Assembly (NCBI RefSeq): GCF_008801925.2
Contig: NZ_CP062804.1
Location: 558,001-622,000, forward strand
Source: Cupriavidus basilensis
Lineage (GTDB): Bacteria; Pseudomonadota; Gammaproteobacteria; Burkholderiales; Burkholderiaceae
Direction: 5' to 3'
DNA length: 64,000 nucleotides
The translations under genes were made by a program, and so were the position numbers. Of the stretch, positions 8,987 to 16,861 are shown one piece after another. The notes beneath the pieces are model-generated. The model was given only the letters and a program-made list of their open reading frames with translations, was not told the DNA's origin and ran no database searches. Within the stretch, counting starts at the first letter, position 1. Each line of letters opens with the position of its first letter.

Positions 8987-10018
8987 TTAGGCGGCTCTGC
9001 GGGCTGCGCGGCTGCTGCCCATCTGGCAGGCAATGCGGAAAGCCTGCAGCGTGGCGCCGAGGTCGGCGCGGCCTTGCTGCGTGATATCGAAGGCGGTGCC
9101 GTGGGCCGGCGTGGTGATCGGCACCGGCAGGCCGCCCTGCACGGTGACCCCGCGCGAGAAGCCCATCAGCTTGATGCCGATCTGGCCCTGGTCGTGATAC
9201 ATCGTGACGATGGCGTCGAACTGCCGCTGCGCCGGGCCGCCCTGCACCTTGAGGAAGATGGTGTCGGCGGGGAACGGGCCATCGGCCGCCACGCCGCGCG
9301 CCTGTGCGTCGGCCACGGCCGGCGCGATGATGTCGATCTCCTCGCGTCCGAAGGCGCCGTTGTCGCCGTTGTGCGGGTTCAGGCCACACACGGCAATGCG
9401 CGGGCGGGCCATGCCGGCGCCGCGCAGGGCCTGGTCGATCAGGTCGATGGCGTCGCCAACGCTGGCGCGGCTGATCATGGCGGGCACGTCCTTGAGCGCC
9501 ACGTGCGACGTCACGCGGGAGGTCCACAGGCCATCGAGCACATTGAACTCGCAGAACGCGCCGTGGTAGCCGAGCTTCTCGGCGAACCAGTGCAGCTCGT
9601 CGTTATGCCCCATGCCGGCGGCGTGCAGCGCGCTCTTGTTGAGCGGGCCGAACAGGATGGCATCGGCCTTGCCGGCGTCGGCCAGTTCCAGCGCCAGTGC
9701 CAGCGTGCCGAGGCTGTAGCGCCCGCCTTCGGCGCTGGCCACGCCGCGCTGGTAGGCGGGCTTGCCGTCGAGTTGCCAGTGGAACAGGCGCGCCGCGTTG
9801 TCGCTGTCATTGCCGGCGAACACCAGCGAATCGGTTTCGCGCAGCGCGATGTCAACACCGGCCACCTGCATGCCGTGACGCCATTCGTCGCGATCGGCAA
9901 TCAGCAGGATATCGGCGCGCGCCGCGGTATCGGGGTCCGCAAGCAGCTTGGCGATCAGTTCGGGGCCGATGCCGGCGGGGTCGCCGAGCACCATGGCGAT
10001 TCTGGGTCGTTGGGTCAT
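8987..10018 (-). CDS. PdxA-family dehydrogenase (PdxA2-like)
   Basis: A 343-residue protein of the 4-hydroxythreonine-4-phosphate dehydrogenase family. Metal-ligand histidines are visible at about 172 (SHVAL), 216 (NPHNG) and 275 (YHDQG); GDPAGIGPE at 12-20 is the N-terminal signature. It lies 64 bases upstream of the dehydratase and 31 downstream of a Bug receptor in the same direction, so it belongs to a sugar-acid operon rather than to vitamin B6 synthesis. PdxA2-type proteins oxidise phosphorylated tetronates (D-threonate or D-erythronate 4-phosphate), but no tetronate kinase is seen here, so its substrate in this operon is open. Confidence 0.82.
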   Translation of the reverse strand: MTQRPRIAMVLGDPAGIGPELIAKLLADPDTAARADILLIADRDEWRHGMQVAGVDIALRETDSLVFAGNDSDNAARLFHWQLDGKPAYQRGVASAEGGRYSLGTLALALELADAGKADAILFGPLNKSALHAAGMGHNDELHWFAEKLGYHGAFCEFNVLDGLWTSRVTSHVALKDVPAMISRASVGDAIDLIDQALRGAGMARPRIAVCGLNPHNGDNGAFGREEIDIIAPAVADAQARGVAADGPFPADTIFLKVQGGPAQRQFDAIVTMYHDQGQIGIKLMGFSRGVTVQGGLPVPITTPAHGTAFDITQQGRADLGATLQAFRIACQMGSSRAARRAA

Positions 10019-10049
10019 GGGGTTCTCAGAGTGATCGGGAGATGTTGGT

Positions 10050-11015
10050 TCAGTCCAGCTTGACGCCGAGCTCGGCGATCATCTTGCCGTAGCGCGCATA
10101 TTCGGCGCGCGAGAAGGCATCGAACTGGGCAGCATTGAGCGTGCCCGGCAGCGCGCCTACGTCGTTGAGGCGGCGCACGGTGTCGGGGTCCTTGAGTACG
10201 GTGGCCAGCGCGGCACCCAGCTTTTGCAGCGTGGCGGGTGGCGTGCCGGCGGGGGCGTAGACGCCGTACCAGGCATTGGTCTGGATGCCCGGCACGCCGG
10301 CTTCGGCCAGCGTGGGCACGCTCTGCAACAGCGCCGAGCGCTGGTCGGCGGTGACCGCCAGCGCGCGCAGCTTGCCGGCCTTGATATGGTTGATGACGGA
10401 CGGCATGGTCTCGAAGCTCATGTCGACCTGCCCGCCCATCAGGTCCACCAGCGCGCTGCTGCTGCTCTTGTAGGGCACGTGCAGCAGCTTGCCGTGGATC
10501 TGGTGCGCAAACGCCGCGCCGGCCAGGTGCTGGGTGCTGCCGACGCCGGAGGAGCTATAGCGGAATTTGTCGGGATTGGCCTGGATCTGCGCCACCAGCG
10601 ACTTGACGTCGCGCGCCGTCACCTGGTTGTTGACCACCAGTACATTGGGCACCGACGACACCAGCGCCACCGGCACCAGGTCCTTGAGCGGATTGAATTG
10701 CAGCTTGAGCAGGTGCGGCGCGATAGCTTGCGAGGTGACCACACCCATCAGCAGCGTGTTGCCATCGGGCGCGGACTTGGCCGTGATGTCGGCGGCAATG
10801 GTGTTGGAAGCGCCGGGCCGGTTGTCCACCACCACGGGTTGCTTGAGGATGGCGGCGAGCTTGTCGGAGACGATGCGGGCCATGACGTCGGTGCCGCCGC
10901 CGGGCGCGGCACCCACCATCAACCGTACCGGGCGGGTGTCTTGCGCGTAGGCGCCGGTCATGGCGGTGGCAATTCCCAGCAAGCCGGCGAGGGCGCCGGA
11001 CATCCATCGTTTCAT
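10050..11015 (-). CDS. Bug/TctC-family periplasmic solute receptor
   Basis: A 321-residue receptor with signal peptide (MKRWMSGALAGLLGI... cleaved after GAYA). It carries the family motifs VGAAPGGGTDVMAR, VVVDNRPGAS and HVPYKSSSSALVD. The start at 11015 is supported by GGAG six bases upstream; the in-frame ATG at 11027 contains that ribosome site and is unlikely. It is the first gene of the leftward operon with the PdxA-like and rhamnonate-dehydratase-type genes, so the ligand is probably the aldonic acid these genes degrade. Confidence 0.9.
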   Translation of the reverse strand: MKRWMSGALAGLLGIATAMTGAYAQDTRPVRLMVGAAPGGGTDVMARIVSDKLAAILKQPVVVDNRPGASNTIAADITAKSAPDGNTLLMGVVTSQAIAPHLLKLQFNPLKDLVPVALVSSVPNVLVVNNQVTARDVKSLVAQIQANPDKFRYSSSGVGSTQHLAGAAFAHQIHGKLLHVPYKSSSSALVDLMGGQVDMSFETMPSVINHIKAGKLRALAVTADQRSALLQSVPTLAEAGVPGIQTNAWYGVYAPAGTPPATLQKLGAALATVLKDPDTVRRLNDVGALPGTLNAAQFDAFSRAEYARYGKMIAELGVKLD

Positions 11016-11195
11016 CGTTGTCTCCATCCTTGTTATGGGCCTGCGCTGATGTGCAGATGCGCGGATAGCCAGACTATAAGGATCGGAGTGATATCTGACT
11101 AATGATGTTTATTGAATGGGTGATTACCTGTGGGAATACATCGGGACGCCCTCTGGCGTGTCTTGCAAGCCCTGCGGCCGGGCCGGAACGCCCTT

Positions 11196-12131
11196 TCAGG
11201 CTGGCGAACACCCGGCACGCAGCAGCTTGATCAACTGGCCGGCCGCGGCGGACAGCGTGCCCCCGCGCCGGGTCACGATGCCGAAGGTCTGTTGCCGGGA
11301 CTGCATCCGCACCGGCAGGATCCGCAGCAGCTTTTGCCGGGCAAACAGCTCCGCCACGCTGGTCGGCAACAGCGATACCAGCTTGGCCCTGCGCTGCAGC
11401 ATGGTCACCGTGACAAAGGTGGATGAGGTAGAGATCGCATTGGGCGGCATGCCCAGTCCCGCCATGTCCAGCTCCCGCTGCAGCAGGGCATGCATGGGCA
11501 TCTGGCCGGGATAAACGATCCAGCGGTAGCCGGCAAGGTCGGCAAAGTCCAGTTCCCGGCCGCGCGGCGCCGCGTGGGCATAGCCCACCACCACGGAGAT
11601 CGGCTCGTCGCCCAGCGGCTCGTAGTGATAACTGGCGGGCTGCTCGCTGACCAGCGCGCGACCGATGACAAGGTCCAGCCGGCCATCGTCGAGCAGCGTC
11701 AGCATGCGCAGGCTGGTGTCCTCGACGATCTCGATGGACAGGTTCGGCTGGTCGGCCTGCATGGCATCGAGCGCCGGCACCAGCACCTGCGGCACCGCGC
11801 CCATGATGGTGCCCACGGCCAGGTGCCCGCCGCGGCCCGAGCGGATCTCGGCCATGTCCTGGCACAGCGACGTCAGGTCCGTTGCCAGCAGGCGGGCATA
11901 GCGGATCACGCAGTGGCCGAACTGGTTCGGCCGCATGCCGGTCTTGGAACGCTCGAACAGCGGCGCATCGAGCATGCCTTCCAGTTCCTGCAAGGCCTTG
12001 CTGGCCGCGGACTGCGTCATGGACATGGCCGACGCGGCCTGGTGCAGCGATTTGTGGTCGTCCAGCGCGATCAGCAATTGCAGCTGCTTCATGCGCAGGC
12101 GGGACATCAGCACGTCCAGCGTGGCTTTCAT
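11196..12131 (-). CDS. LysR-family transcriptional regulator of the sugar-acid cluster
   Basis: A 311-residue LysR protein. The N-terminus MSRLRMKQLQLLIALD and HTH (HQAASAMSMTQSAASKAL) place it near the GbpR-like subgroup, like the regulator at 2438. It is divergent from the DapA-type dehydratase/aldehyde dehydrogenase pair, with 159 bases between starts, and upstream of the leftward receptor/PdxA/dehydratase operon. It probably responds to the sugar acid or its 2-keto-3-deoxy product. The ribosome site before ATG 12131 is weak. Confidence 0.87.
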   Translation of the reverse strand: MKATLDVLMSRLRMKQLQLLIALDDHKSLHQAASAMSMTQSAASKALQELEGMLDAPLFERSKTGMRPNQFGHCVIRYARLLATDLTSLCQDMAEIRSGRGGHLAVGTIMGAVPQVLVPALDAMQADQPNLSIEIVEDTSLRMLTLLDDGRLDLVIGRALVSEQPASYHYEPLGDEPISVVVGYAHAAPRGRELDFADLAGYRWIVYPGQMPMHALLQRELDMAGLGMPPNAISTSSTFVTVTMLQRRAKLVSLLPTSVAELFARQKLLRILPVRMQSRQQTFGIVTRRGGTLSAAAGQLIKLLRAGCSPA

Positions 12132-12210
12132 GTGCGTTCGGGTTCCGGAAGGATGACGGTCATGTGAGCGGCCATGTGAGTCGTAAAAGCGATCACGAGA
12201 TGGAAAGGTT

Positions 12211-12246
12211 TCAATATACAGCGTGGCATGGCGCGCCGTATATTCA
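12211..12246. promoter_or_regulatory. inverted repeat in divergent promoter region
   Basis: TCAATATAC (12211-12219) and GTATATTCA (12238-12246) match as an inverted repeat at eight of nine positions with an 18-base spacer. The site lies between the LysR gene and the DapA-type gene, ending 44 bases before the latter. The CAATATACA core also occurs in the LysR-linked site at 4347-4359. Possible LysR operator. Confidence 0.4.
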
Positions 12247-12290
12247 TTCCCTGCCGCAAGTCGCCCAGCCATAACAAGGAGAGAGACACC

Positions 12291-13217
12291 ATGCCCGATA
12301 TCCATCCCGCCTACCGTGGCGTATTCCCGGTGGCCCCCACCATCTTCGACGAGCAAGGTGGCCTTGACCTCGACGGCCAGCGCCGCTGCATCGATTTCAT
12401 GATCGACGCCGGCTCCAACGGCATCTGCATCCTGGCGAACTTCTCCGAGCAGTTCGTCCTCACCGACGATGAGCGCAGCCTGCTGATGACCACGGTGCTT
12501 GAGCACGTGGCCGGCCGCGTTCCGGTGATCGTCACCACCACGCATTTCAGCTCGCGCATCTGCGCCGAGCGCAGCCGTGCCGCGCAGGATGCCGGCGCCG
12601 CCATGGTGATGGTGATGCCGCCATACCACGGCGCCACCATCCGCGTGCCCGAGCACGCCATCTACGACTTCTTCGCGACCGTCTCGGCGGCGATCGATAT
12701 CCCCATCATGATCCAGGACGCGCCTGTCAGCGGCACCACGCTGTCGGCGCCGTTCCTGGCGCGCATGGCCAAGGAGATTGCCAACGTCTCTTACTTCAAG
12801 ATCGAGGTGCCGCAAGCCGCGGTAAAGCTGCGCGAGCTGATCGCGCTTGGCGGCGACGCCATCGTCGGCCCGTGGGATGGTGAGGAAGCCATCACGTTGA
12901 TGGCCGACCTGGATGCCGGCGCCACCGGCGCGATGACCGGCGCGGGCTTCCCCGATGGCATCCGCAAGATCGTCGATGCCTACCAGGCCGGCGACACGGA
13001 GCTGGCCGCGCAGCATTACCAGCAATGGCTGCCGCTGATCAACTATGAGAACCGGCAAGGCTGGCTGGCAACCGCCAAGGCGCTGATGAAGGAGGGCGGC
13101 GTGATTGCCTGCGACGCGCTGCGCCATCCCTTGCAGCCCATGCACCCGGCCACGCGTGCCGGCTTACTGCAGATCGCGCGCCGGCTGGATCCGATAGTGC
13201 TGCGCTGGGGCAAGTGA
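12291..13217 (+). CDS. DapA-family 2-keto-3-deoxy sugar acid dehydratase/aldolase
   Basis: A 308-residue class I aldolase of the dihydrodipicolinate-synthase family. Lys170 (SYFKIEV) is the Schiff-base lysine and Tyr112 (MPPYHG) the conserved tyrosine. The start at 12291 has AGGAGAG upstream; an in-frame ATG at 12228 lies in the regulatory region. The next gene, 32 bases on, is an alpha-ketoglutarate semialdehyde dehydrogenase. That pairing is typical of L-2-keto-3-deoxyarabonate (or 5-keto-4-deoxyglucarate) dehydratases, which make alpha-ketoglutarate semialdehyde. A true lysine-pathway DapA role is unlikely in this context. Confidence 0.82.
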   Translation: MPDIHPAYRGVFPVAPTIFDEQGGLDLDGQRRCIDFMIDAGSNGICILANFSEQFVLTDDERSLLMTTVLEHVAGRVPVIVTTTHFSSRICAERSRAAQDAGAAMVMVMPPYHGATIRVPEHAIYDFFATVSAAIDIPIMIQDAPVSGTTLSAPFLARMAKEIANVSYFKIEVPQAAVKLRELIALGGDAIVGPWDGEEAITLMADLDAGATGAMTGAGFPDGIRKIVDAYQAGDTELAAQHYQQWLPLINYENRQGWLATAKALMKEGGVIACDALRHPLQPMHPATRAGLLQIARRLDPIVLRWGK

Positions 13218-13249
13218 GGCGCGCCGCCTTTTCATTTCAAGGACCCAAG

Positions 13250-14830
13250 ATGAAACTCACAGGCGAACTGCTTATTGGCCGCCAGTCCGTGCGCGGCACC
13301 CATGGCGAGATCCGGGCCATCGATCCCGCATCCGGCGAGACCCTGGCGCCGGCTTTTGGCGGCGCCACGCGCTCGCAGCTGGACCAGGCTTGCGCGCTGG
13401 CCGCGCAGGCGTTCGATGCGTATCGCGAAACGCCGCTCGAGCAACGCGCCGCGTTCCTCGAGAAGATCGCCGCCAATATCCTGGAGCTCGGCGACGCGCT
13501 GATCGCGCGCTGCGTCAGCGAGAGCGGACTGCCGCGCGCCCGCATCGAAGGCGAACGGGGGCGCACCGTGGGCCAGTTGCGGCTGTTTGCCGGCGTGGTG
13601 CGCAAGGGCGACTTCCTCGGTCTGCGCATCGATCCCGCGCAGCCGGAGCGCATGCCGCTGCCGCGCGTGGACCTGCGCCTGCGCCACATCGCGCTGGGCC
13701 CGGTGGCCGTGTTCGGCGCCAGCAATTTCCCGCTGGCGTTCTCGGTGGCGGGAGGCGACACGGCGTCGGCGCTCGCCGCCGGCTGCCCGGTCGTCGTCAA
13801 GGCGCATCCGGCGCATCCCGGTACCTCGGAGCTGGTCGGCCGTGCGATCCAGAGGGCGGTGGAAGAACTTGGCTTGCCTGAGGGCACGTTCTCGCTGCTG
13901 TTCGACTCCGGGCTGGAGATCGCGCAGGGGCTGGTCAGCGATCATCGCATCAAGGCGGTCGGCTTCACCGGCTCGCGCGCCGGCGGCACCGCGCTGATGC
14001 AGCTCGCCGCGGCCCGCAGCGAGCCGATTCCCGTCTACGCGGAAATGAGCAGCATCAACCCGGTCCTGCTGTTCCCCAACGCGCTGGGCAACCGCGCTGA
14101 TGCCATCGGCAAGGCGTTCGCTGCCTCGCTGACGCTGGGCGCCGGCCAGTTCTGCACCAATCCCGGCCTGATCCTTGCCGTGGACGGCCCGGATCTGGAG
14201 CGCTTCCTGGCAGCGGCCGAAGCGGCGATCGCGCAGATCCCGGCTTCAACCATGCTCACTCCCGGCATTCACCGCGCTTACGGCGCGGGGGTGGAAACCA
14301 TCGGCCGCCATCCGCAGGTGAGCACGGTGGCGCGTGGCCAGGCGGGTGTGCAATACCAGGGGCAGGCCGCATTGTTCTCCACCACCGCGCAAGCGTTCCT
14401 CGAACACGAGGCCCTGCGCGCGGAGATATTCGGCGCGGCGTCGCTGGTGGTGCGTTGCCCGGACCTGGCCAGCATGCAGTGCGTGGTGGAATCCCTCGAA
14501 GGGCAACTGACCGCCGCCATCCACATCGATGAAGCCGACTACGAGACTGCGCGCAGCTTCCTGCCAGCCTTGGAGCGGCGCGTGGGCCGGATCTTGGTGA
14601 ACGGTTTCGCCACGGGTGTGGAAGTCAGCCACGCCATGGTGCACGGCGGCCCATATCCGTCCACGTCGGACGGGCGTTCAACCTCCGTTGGCTCGCTGGC
14701 GATCGCGCGCTTCCTGCGTCCGGTCTGCTACCAGGACATGCCCGCGGCTTTACTGCCGCAAGCGTTGCGCGCGGGCAATCCGCTGGGTCTTGCGGTGCGG
14801 GTGGACGGCGAAATGCAATCTATCCATTAG
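13250..14830 (+). CDS. alpha-ketoglutarate semialdehyde dehydrogenase (NADP-type ALDH)
   Basis: A 526-residue aldehyde dehydrogenase of the KGSADH group. Catalytic Cys302 is in [10 protein letters not shown], Glu265 in AEMSSINPV and Asn159 in FGASNFP; GFTGSR is at 238-243. Length matches the roughly 525-residue KGSADH enzymes. ATG 13250 has GGA seven bases upstream. The preceding DapA-type enzyme supplies alpha-ketoglutarate semialdehyde, and this enzyme oxidises it to 2-oxoglutarate, linking the sugar-acid route to the TCA cycle. Confidence 0.9.
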   Translation: MKLTGELLIGRQSVRGTHGEIRAIDPASGETLAPAFGGATRSQLDQACALAAQAFDAYRETPLEQRAAFLEKIAANILELGDALIARCVSESGLPRARIEGERGRTVGQLRLFAGVVRKGDFLGLRIDPAQPERMPLPRVDLRLRHIALGPVAVFGASNFPLAFSVAGGDTASALAAGCPVVVKAHPAHPGTSELVGRAIQRAVEELGLPEGTFSLLFDSGLEIAQGLVSDHRIKAVGFTGSRAGGTALMQLAAARSEPIPVYAEMSSINPVLLFPNALGNRADAIGKAFAASLTLGAGQFCTNPGLILAVDGPDLERFLAAAEAAIAQIPASTMLTPGIHRAYGAGVETIGRHPQVSTVARGQAGVQYQGQAALFSTTAQAFLEHEALRAEIFGAASLVVRCPDLASMQCVVESLEGQLTAAIHIDEADYETARSFLPALERRVGRILVNGFATGVEVSHAMVHGGPYPSTSDGRSTSVGSLAIARFLRPVCYQDMPAALLPQALRAGNPLGLAVRVDGEMQSIH

Positions 14831-14874
14831 CCGTTAGCTGTTAGCTCACATGTTCCATCTCGCTTCAAAGCAAA

Positions 14875-14910
14875 GCGCGCGGCGCGGCTGTCAGCCGGCA
14901 CCGCGCGCGG
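14875..14910. terminator. GC-rich hairpin between convergent genes
   Basis: An imperfect GC-rich stem (GCGCGCGG... pairing with ...CCGCGCGC) around TCA lies between the aldehyde dehydrogenase stop and the stop of the repeat protein on the other strand. It probably serves as a bidirectional terminator. Confidence 0.4.
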
Positions 14911-14934
14911 TGAAACCTCTTGCTAACGGATGCA

Positions 14935-15393
14935 TCAGGCGTTGGCGCCTTCGGTGAAGACATCGACCTTGCCGCTGCGAGCGCCATCGGTGTAGGCATC
15001 GAAGCTGCGGGCCGGCGTAGCCGATACGCCGGTGCGATCCAGGCCGGCAACCAGCGCGCCATCGGTGTACGGGTCAAACTTGCCGGCACGTGCACCGTCG
15101 GTGTAGGCATCGAAGCTGCGGGCCGGTGTAGCCGAAACCCCGGAGCGGTCCAGGCCGGCGATGCGGGCGCCTTCGGTGAAGGTATCCAGCTTGCCGCTGC
15201 GTGCGCCGTCGGTGAAGGTGTCGGTGGAGCGGAAGTCGTAGCCGTACTTGTCGGCGGGGACCGAGGTGCGGAATTCATAGCCGTACTTGTCGCCGGCGAG
15301 GGTGTCCCTGGCGGAAGCGGCCTGGGCGGCGCCGATGGCGGCGAGCGACAGCACGAGGGTGGAAGCGAGCTTGAGGGCGAAGGTCTTGGTCAT
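14935..15393 (-). CDS. small secreted protein with 37-residue TDGAR repeats
   Basis: A 152-residue protein with a signal peptide (cleavage near AAQA, residue 25). After a duplicated DKYGYEFR/DKYGYDFR segment, a 37-residue unit repeats about two and a half times. Each unit holds two T(D/E)GAR-like motifs and ends AGLDR-GVSATPAR. The two most similar copies are 111 bases apart and nearly identical at DNA level, so the duplication is recent or under conversion. GGAG lies directly upstream of ATG 15393. No cysteine or catalytic motif is seen. It is probably periplasmic or exported; function is unknown. Confidence 0.75.
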   Translation of the reverse strand: MTKTFALKLASTLVLSLAAIGAAQAASARDTLAGDKYGYEFRTSVPADKYGYDFRSTDTFTDGARSGKLDTFTEGARIAGLDRSGVSATPARSFDAYTDGARAGKFDPYTDGALVAGLDRTGVSATPARSFDAYTDGARSGKVDVFTEGANA

Positions 15394-15513
15394 GATGTTC
15401 TCCAGTATCTTAAAATTCGTTGAATTTCGTTGATTGTTCGCTGCGACTGCCAGAACGTTGCTTTGTTTGTGCGCGCCGTCCATGTAACGAACTATAGGAG
15501 AATCATCGGTGCG

Positions 15514-15535
15514 TAAGACCAGTCTTATCCGGATA
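15514..15535. promoter_or_regulatory. two adjacent palindromes upstream of the repeat protein
   Basis: TAAGAC-CA-GTCTTA (15514-15527) and TATCCGGATA (15526-15535) overlap end to end, about 120 bases upstream of the start of the secreted repeat protein and in an AT-rich stretch. The layout suggests a regulated promoter or two operator sites. Regulator unknown. Confidence 0.35.
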
Positions 15536-15590
15536 GGTTATTCAGAATTTTTGAATATGTAGGCAGGCGGCACGGGCGCACCGCTGCCCA

Positions 15591-16121
15591 CTACTTCACA
15601 AAGCCAAGCACCTCCCGGAACCGTTCATGCTGGCTCGTACGCATCCATTCAAAGGCAACCATCTCGACCGTGGCCGCGATTGCCCCGCCGTTGCGCATCC
15701 TGTCGATTGCCGCCTCCCGGCTGGAGGCTTGCCGCGAGCCAATGGCATCCAGCACCACGGTGACTTTCAAGCCGTGCCCGAGCAGCCCGGCAACGGTCTG
15801 GAGCACGCAGACGTGGGCTTCGCAGCCGGCTACCACCACGTTCCTCCGGCCTTCAGGAAGCATGTCGAGCAAACCGTCCCGGCAGCCGTCGAAGTAATCC
15901 TTGGCCAGGGTCCGATCGCACAGGCGCTTGATGTCATCGATATTCCCGCCCAGGCTGCCAGGGCTTTGTTCGGTGCCAATCACAGGCACGCCCAGCACGC
16001 GCGCGATGTTGGCGAGACGGACGGCCTCCTTTGCCACGCGATCGCCTTCGTGGATCGCCGGCATCAGGCGCCCCTGGAAATCCACCAGCACTAGAACGGA
16101 TTCGGCGGCGTTGTGCAGCAT
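15591..16121 (-). CDS. isochorismatase-family cysteine hydrolase
   Basis: A 176-residue isochorismatase-like hydrolase. The catalytic triad is visible as Asp14 (LVDFQ), Lys74 (LAKDYF) and Cys105 (GCEAHVCV). Members include nicotinamidases, YcaC-like and ISOC-type hydrolases; this one is short and most like the YcaC/ISOC2 branch, substrate not known. I use ATG 16121 because AAGGA lies eight bases upstream; ATG 16127 would leave only two bases of spacing. It stands alone, 197 bases upstream of the repeat protein. Confidence 0.85.
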   Translation of the reverse strand: MLHNAAESVLVLVDFQGRLMPAIHEGDRVAKEAVRLANIARVLGVPVIGTEQSPGSLGGNIDDIKRLCDRTLAKDYFDGCRDGLLDMLPEGRRNVVVAGCEAHVCVLQTVAGLLGHGLKVTVVLDAIGSRQASSREAAIDRMRNGGAIAATVEMVAFEWMRTSQHERFREVLGFVK

Positions 16122-16382
16122 GTTCATTTCCTTTGGCGAGTTGGTGTCCCCATCGTTTTCCGCATGCGATTCCCGGTGGGAGCGGTTGAAGTCTCAAGCC
16201 GCATTGTCCCGCTTTGAGGCCGGCTCAGGCAGGTCGATCATGACCTGGGTACACGAAACGCATCAAGATGCTCCTGGAGGAACCCGGCCCGCCCGATGCA
16301 ACCCATGCCGCGATCCGCATTTCGCCCAAGCACCTGGCGCAACTGGCCAAGGCGGCAGTGGGTCGATGTGGCGCAGGGCTGG

Positions 16383-16502
16383 TCAGCTGTCACGCTTCTC
16401 ATCCGTGGCGCCAAAGCGTGGCGGATAGAGCGGGTAGCGCAGCGCCGCGTACACCAGCGCGACGGTGGCGATGGCGGTGATCCAGTCGATCAGGTCTTTC
16501 AT
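16383..16502 (-). CDS. 39-residue membrane peptide in flavoprotein operon
   Basis: A short open frame begins at ATG 16502 behind an AGGGA site, 26 bases after the ferredoxin stop. The peptide has one membrane-spanning segment (DWITAIATVALVYAAL, residues 6-21) and a charged C-terminal tail (ATDEKRDS). Its position and ribosome site argue that it is a real third gene, perhaps anchoring the flavoprotein/ferredoxin pair to the membrane. No known family recognised. Confidence 0.55.
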   Translation of the reverse strand: MKDLIDWITAIATVALVYAALRYPLYPPRFGATDEKRDS

Positions 16503-16528
16503 GGATTCCCTGTTACATCCCTGGTTTG

Positions 16529-16861
16529 CTAGCGCCGGACCAGTCCAAGCAGCGCGTGGCTGCCGTCCTGCGCGGCGGTGGATGTGCGGCCGCTGCCCCA
16601 GCCTACTGCCGCGCGGTAGCTCCCGGCGTGGCGGGGCTGCATGGAGGCTGCGCCGTCCGCCGGCTGGCAGGCGTCGGCCAGCGGCGCCACGAAGAGCGCG
16701 TCTTCGGGGCAGTACAGCTCGCACATGAAGCAGGTTTGGCAGTCCTGCTGGCGCGCGATCGCCGGCGGCTGTCCGGGCACGATGGCGAAGACATTGGTGG
16801 GGCATACGCGCACGCAAATATTGCAGCCGGTGCAGCGCGCGCTGTTGAGCAGTTCGATCAT
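16529..16861 (-). CDS. 2[4Fe-4S] ferredoxin-type electron-transfer subunit
   Basis: A 110-residue protein with two complete four-cysteine clusters: Cys10, 13, 16, 20 (CTGCNICVRVC) and Cys41, 44, 47, 51 (CQTCFMCELYC). The C-terminal 50 residues are a low-complexity tail. Its ATG overlaps the stop of the flavoprotein gene by four bases (ATGA), so the two are translationally coupled. It probably carries electrons to or from the flavoprotein, similar to AprB with AprA. Confidence 0.88.
   Translation of the reverse strand: MIELLNSARCTGCNICVRVCPTNVFAIVPGQPPAIARQQDCQTCFMCELYCPEDALFVAPLADACQPADGAASMQPRHAGSYRAAVGWGSGRTSTAAQDGSHALLGLVRR

Noticed and set aside
12132..13145. An N-terminal extension joining a leftward frame to the LysR gene at 11196
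   Set aside because: The extension is the complement of the DapA-type gene; the LysR starts at 12131 where its HTH domain begins.
16128..16382. Possible small genes in the gap between the isochorismatase-like and peptide genes
   Set aside because: Several short frames exist, but none has a good ribosome site together with recognisable sequence.
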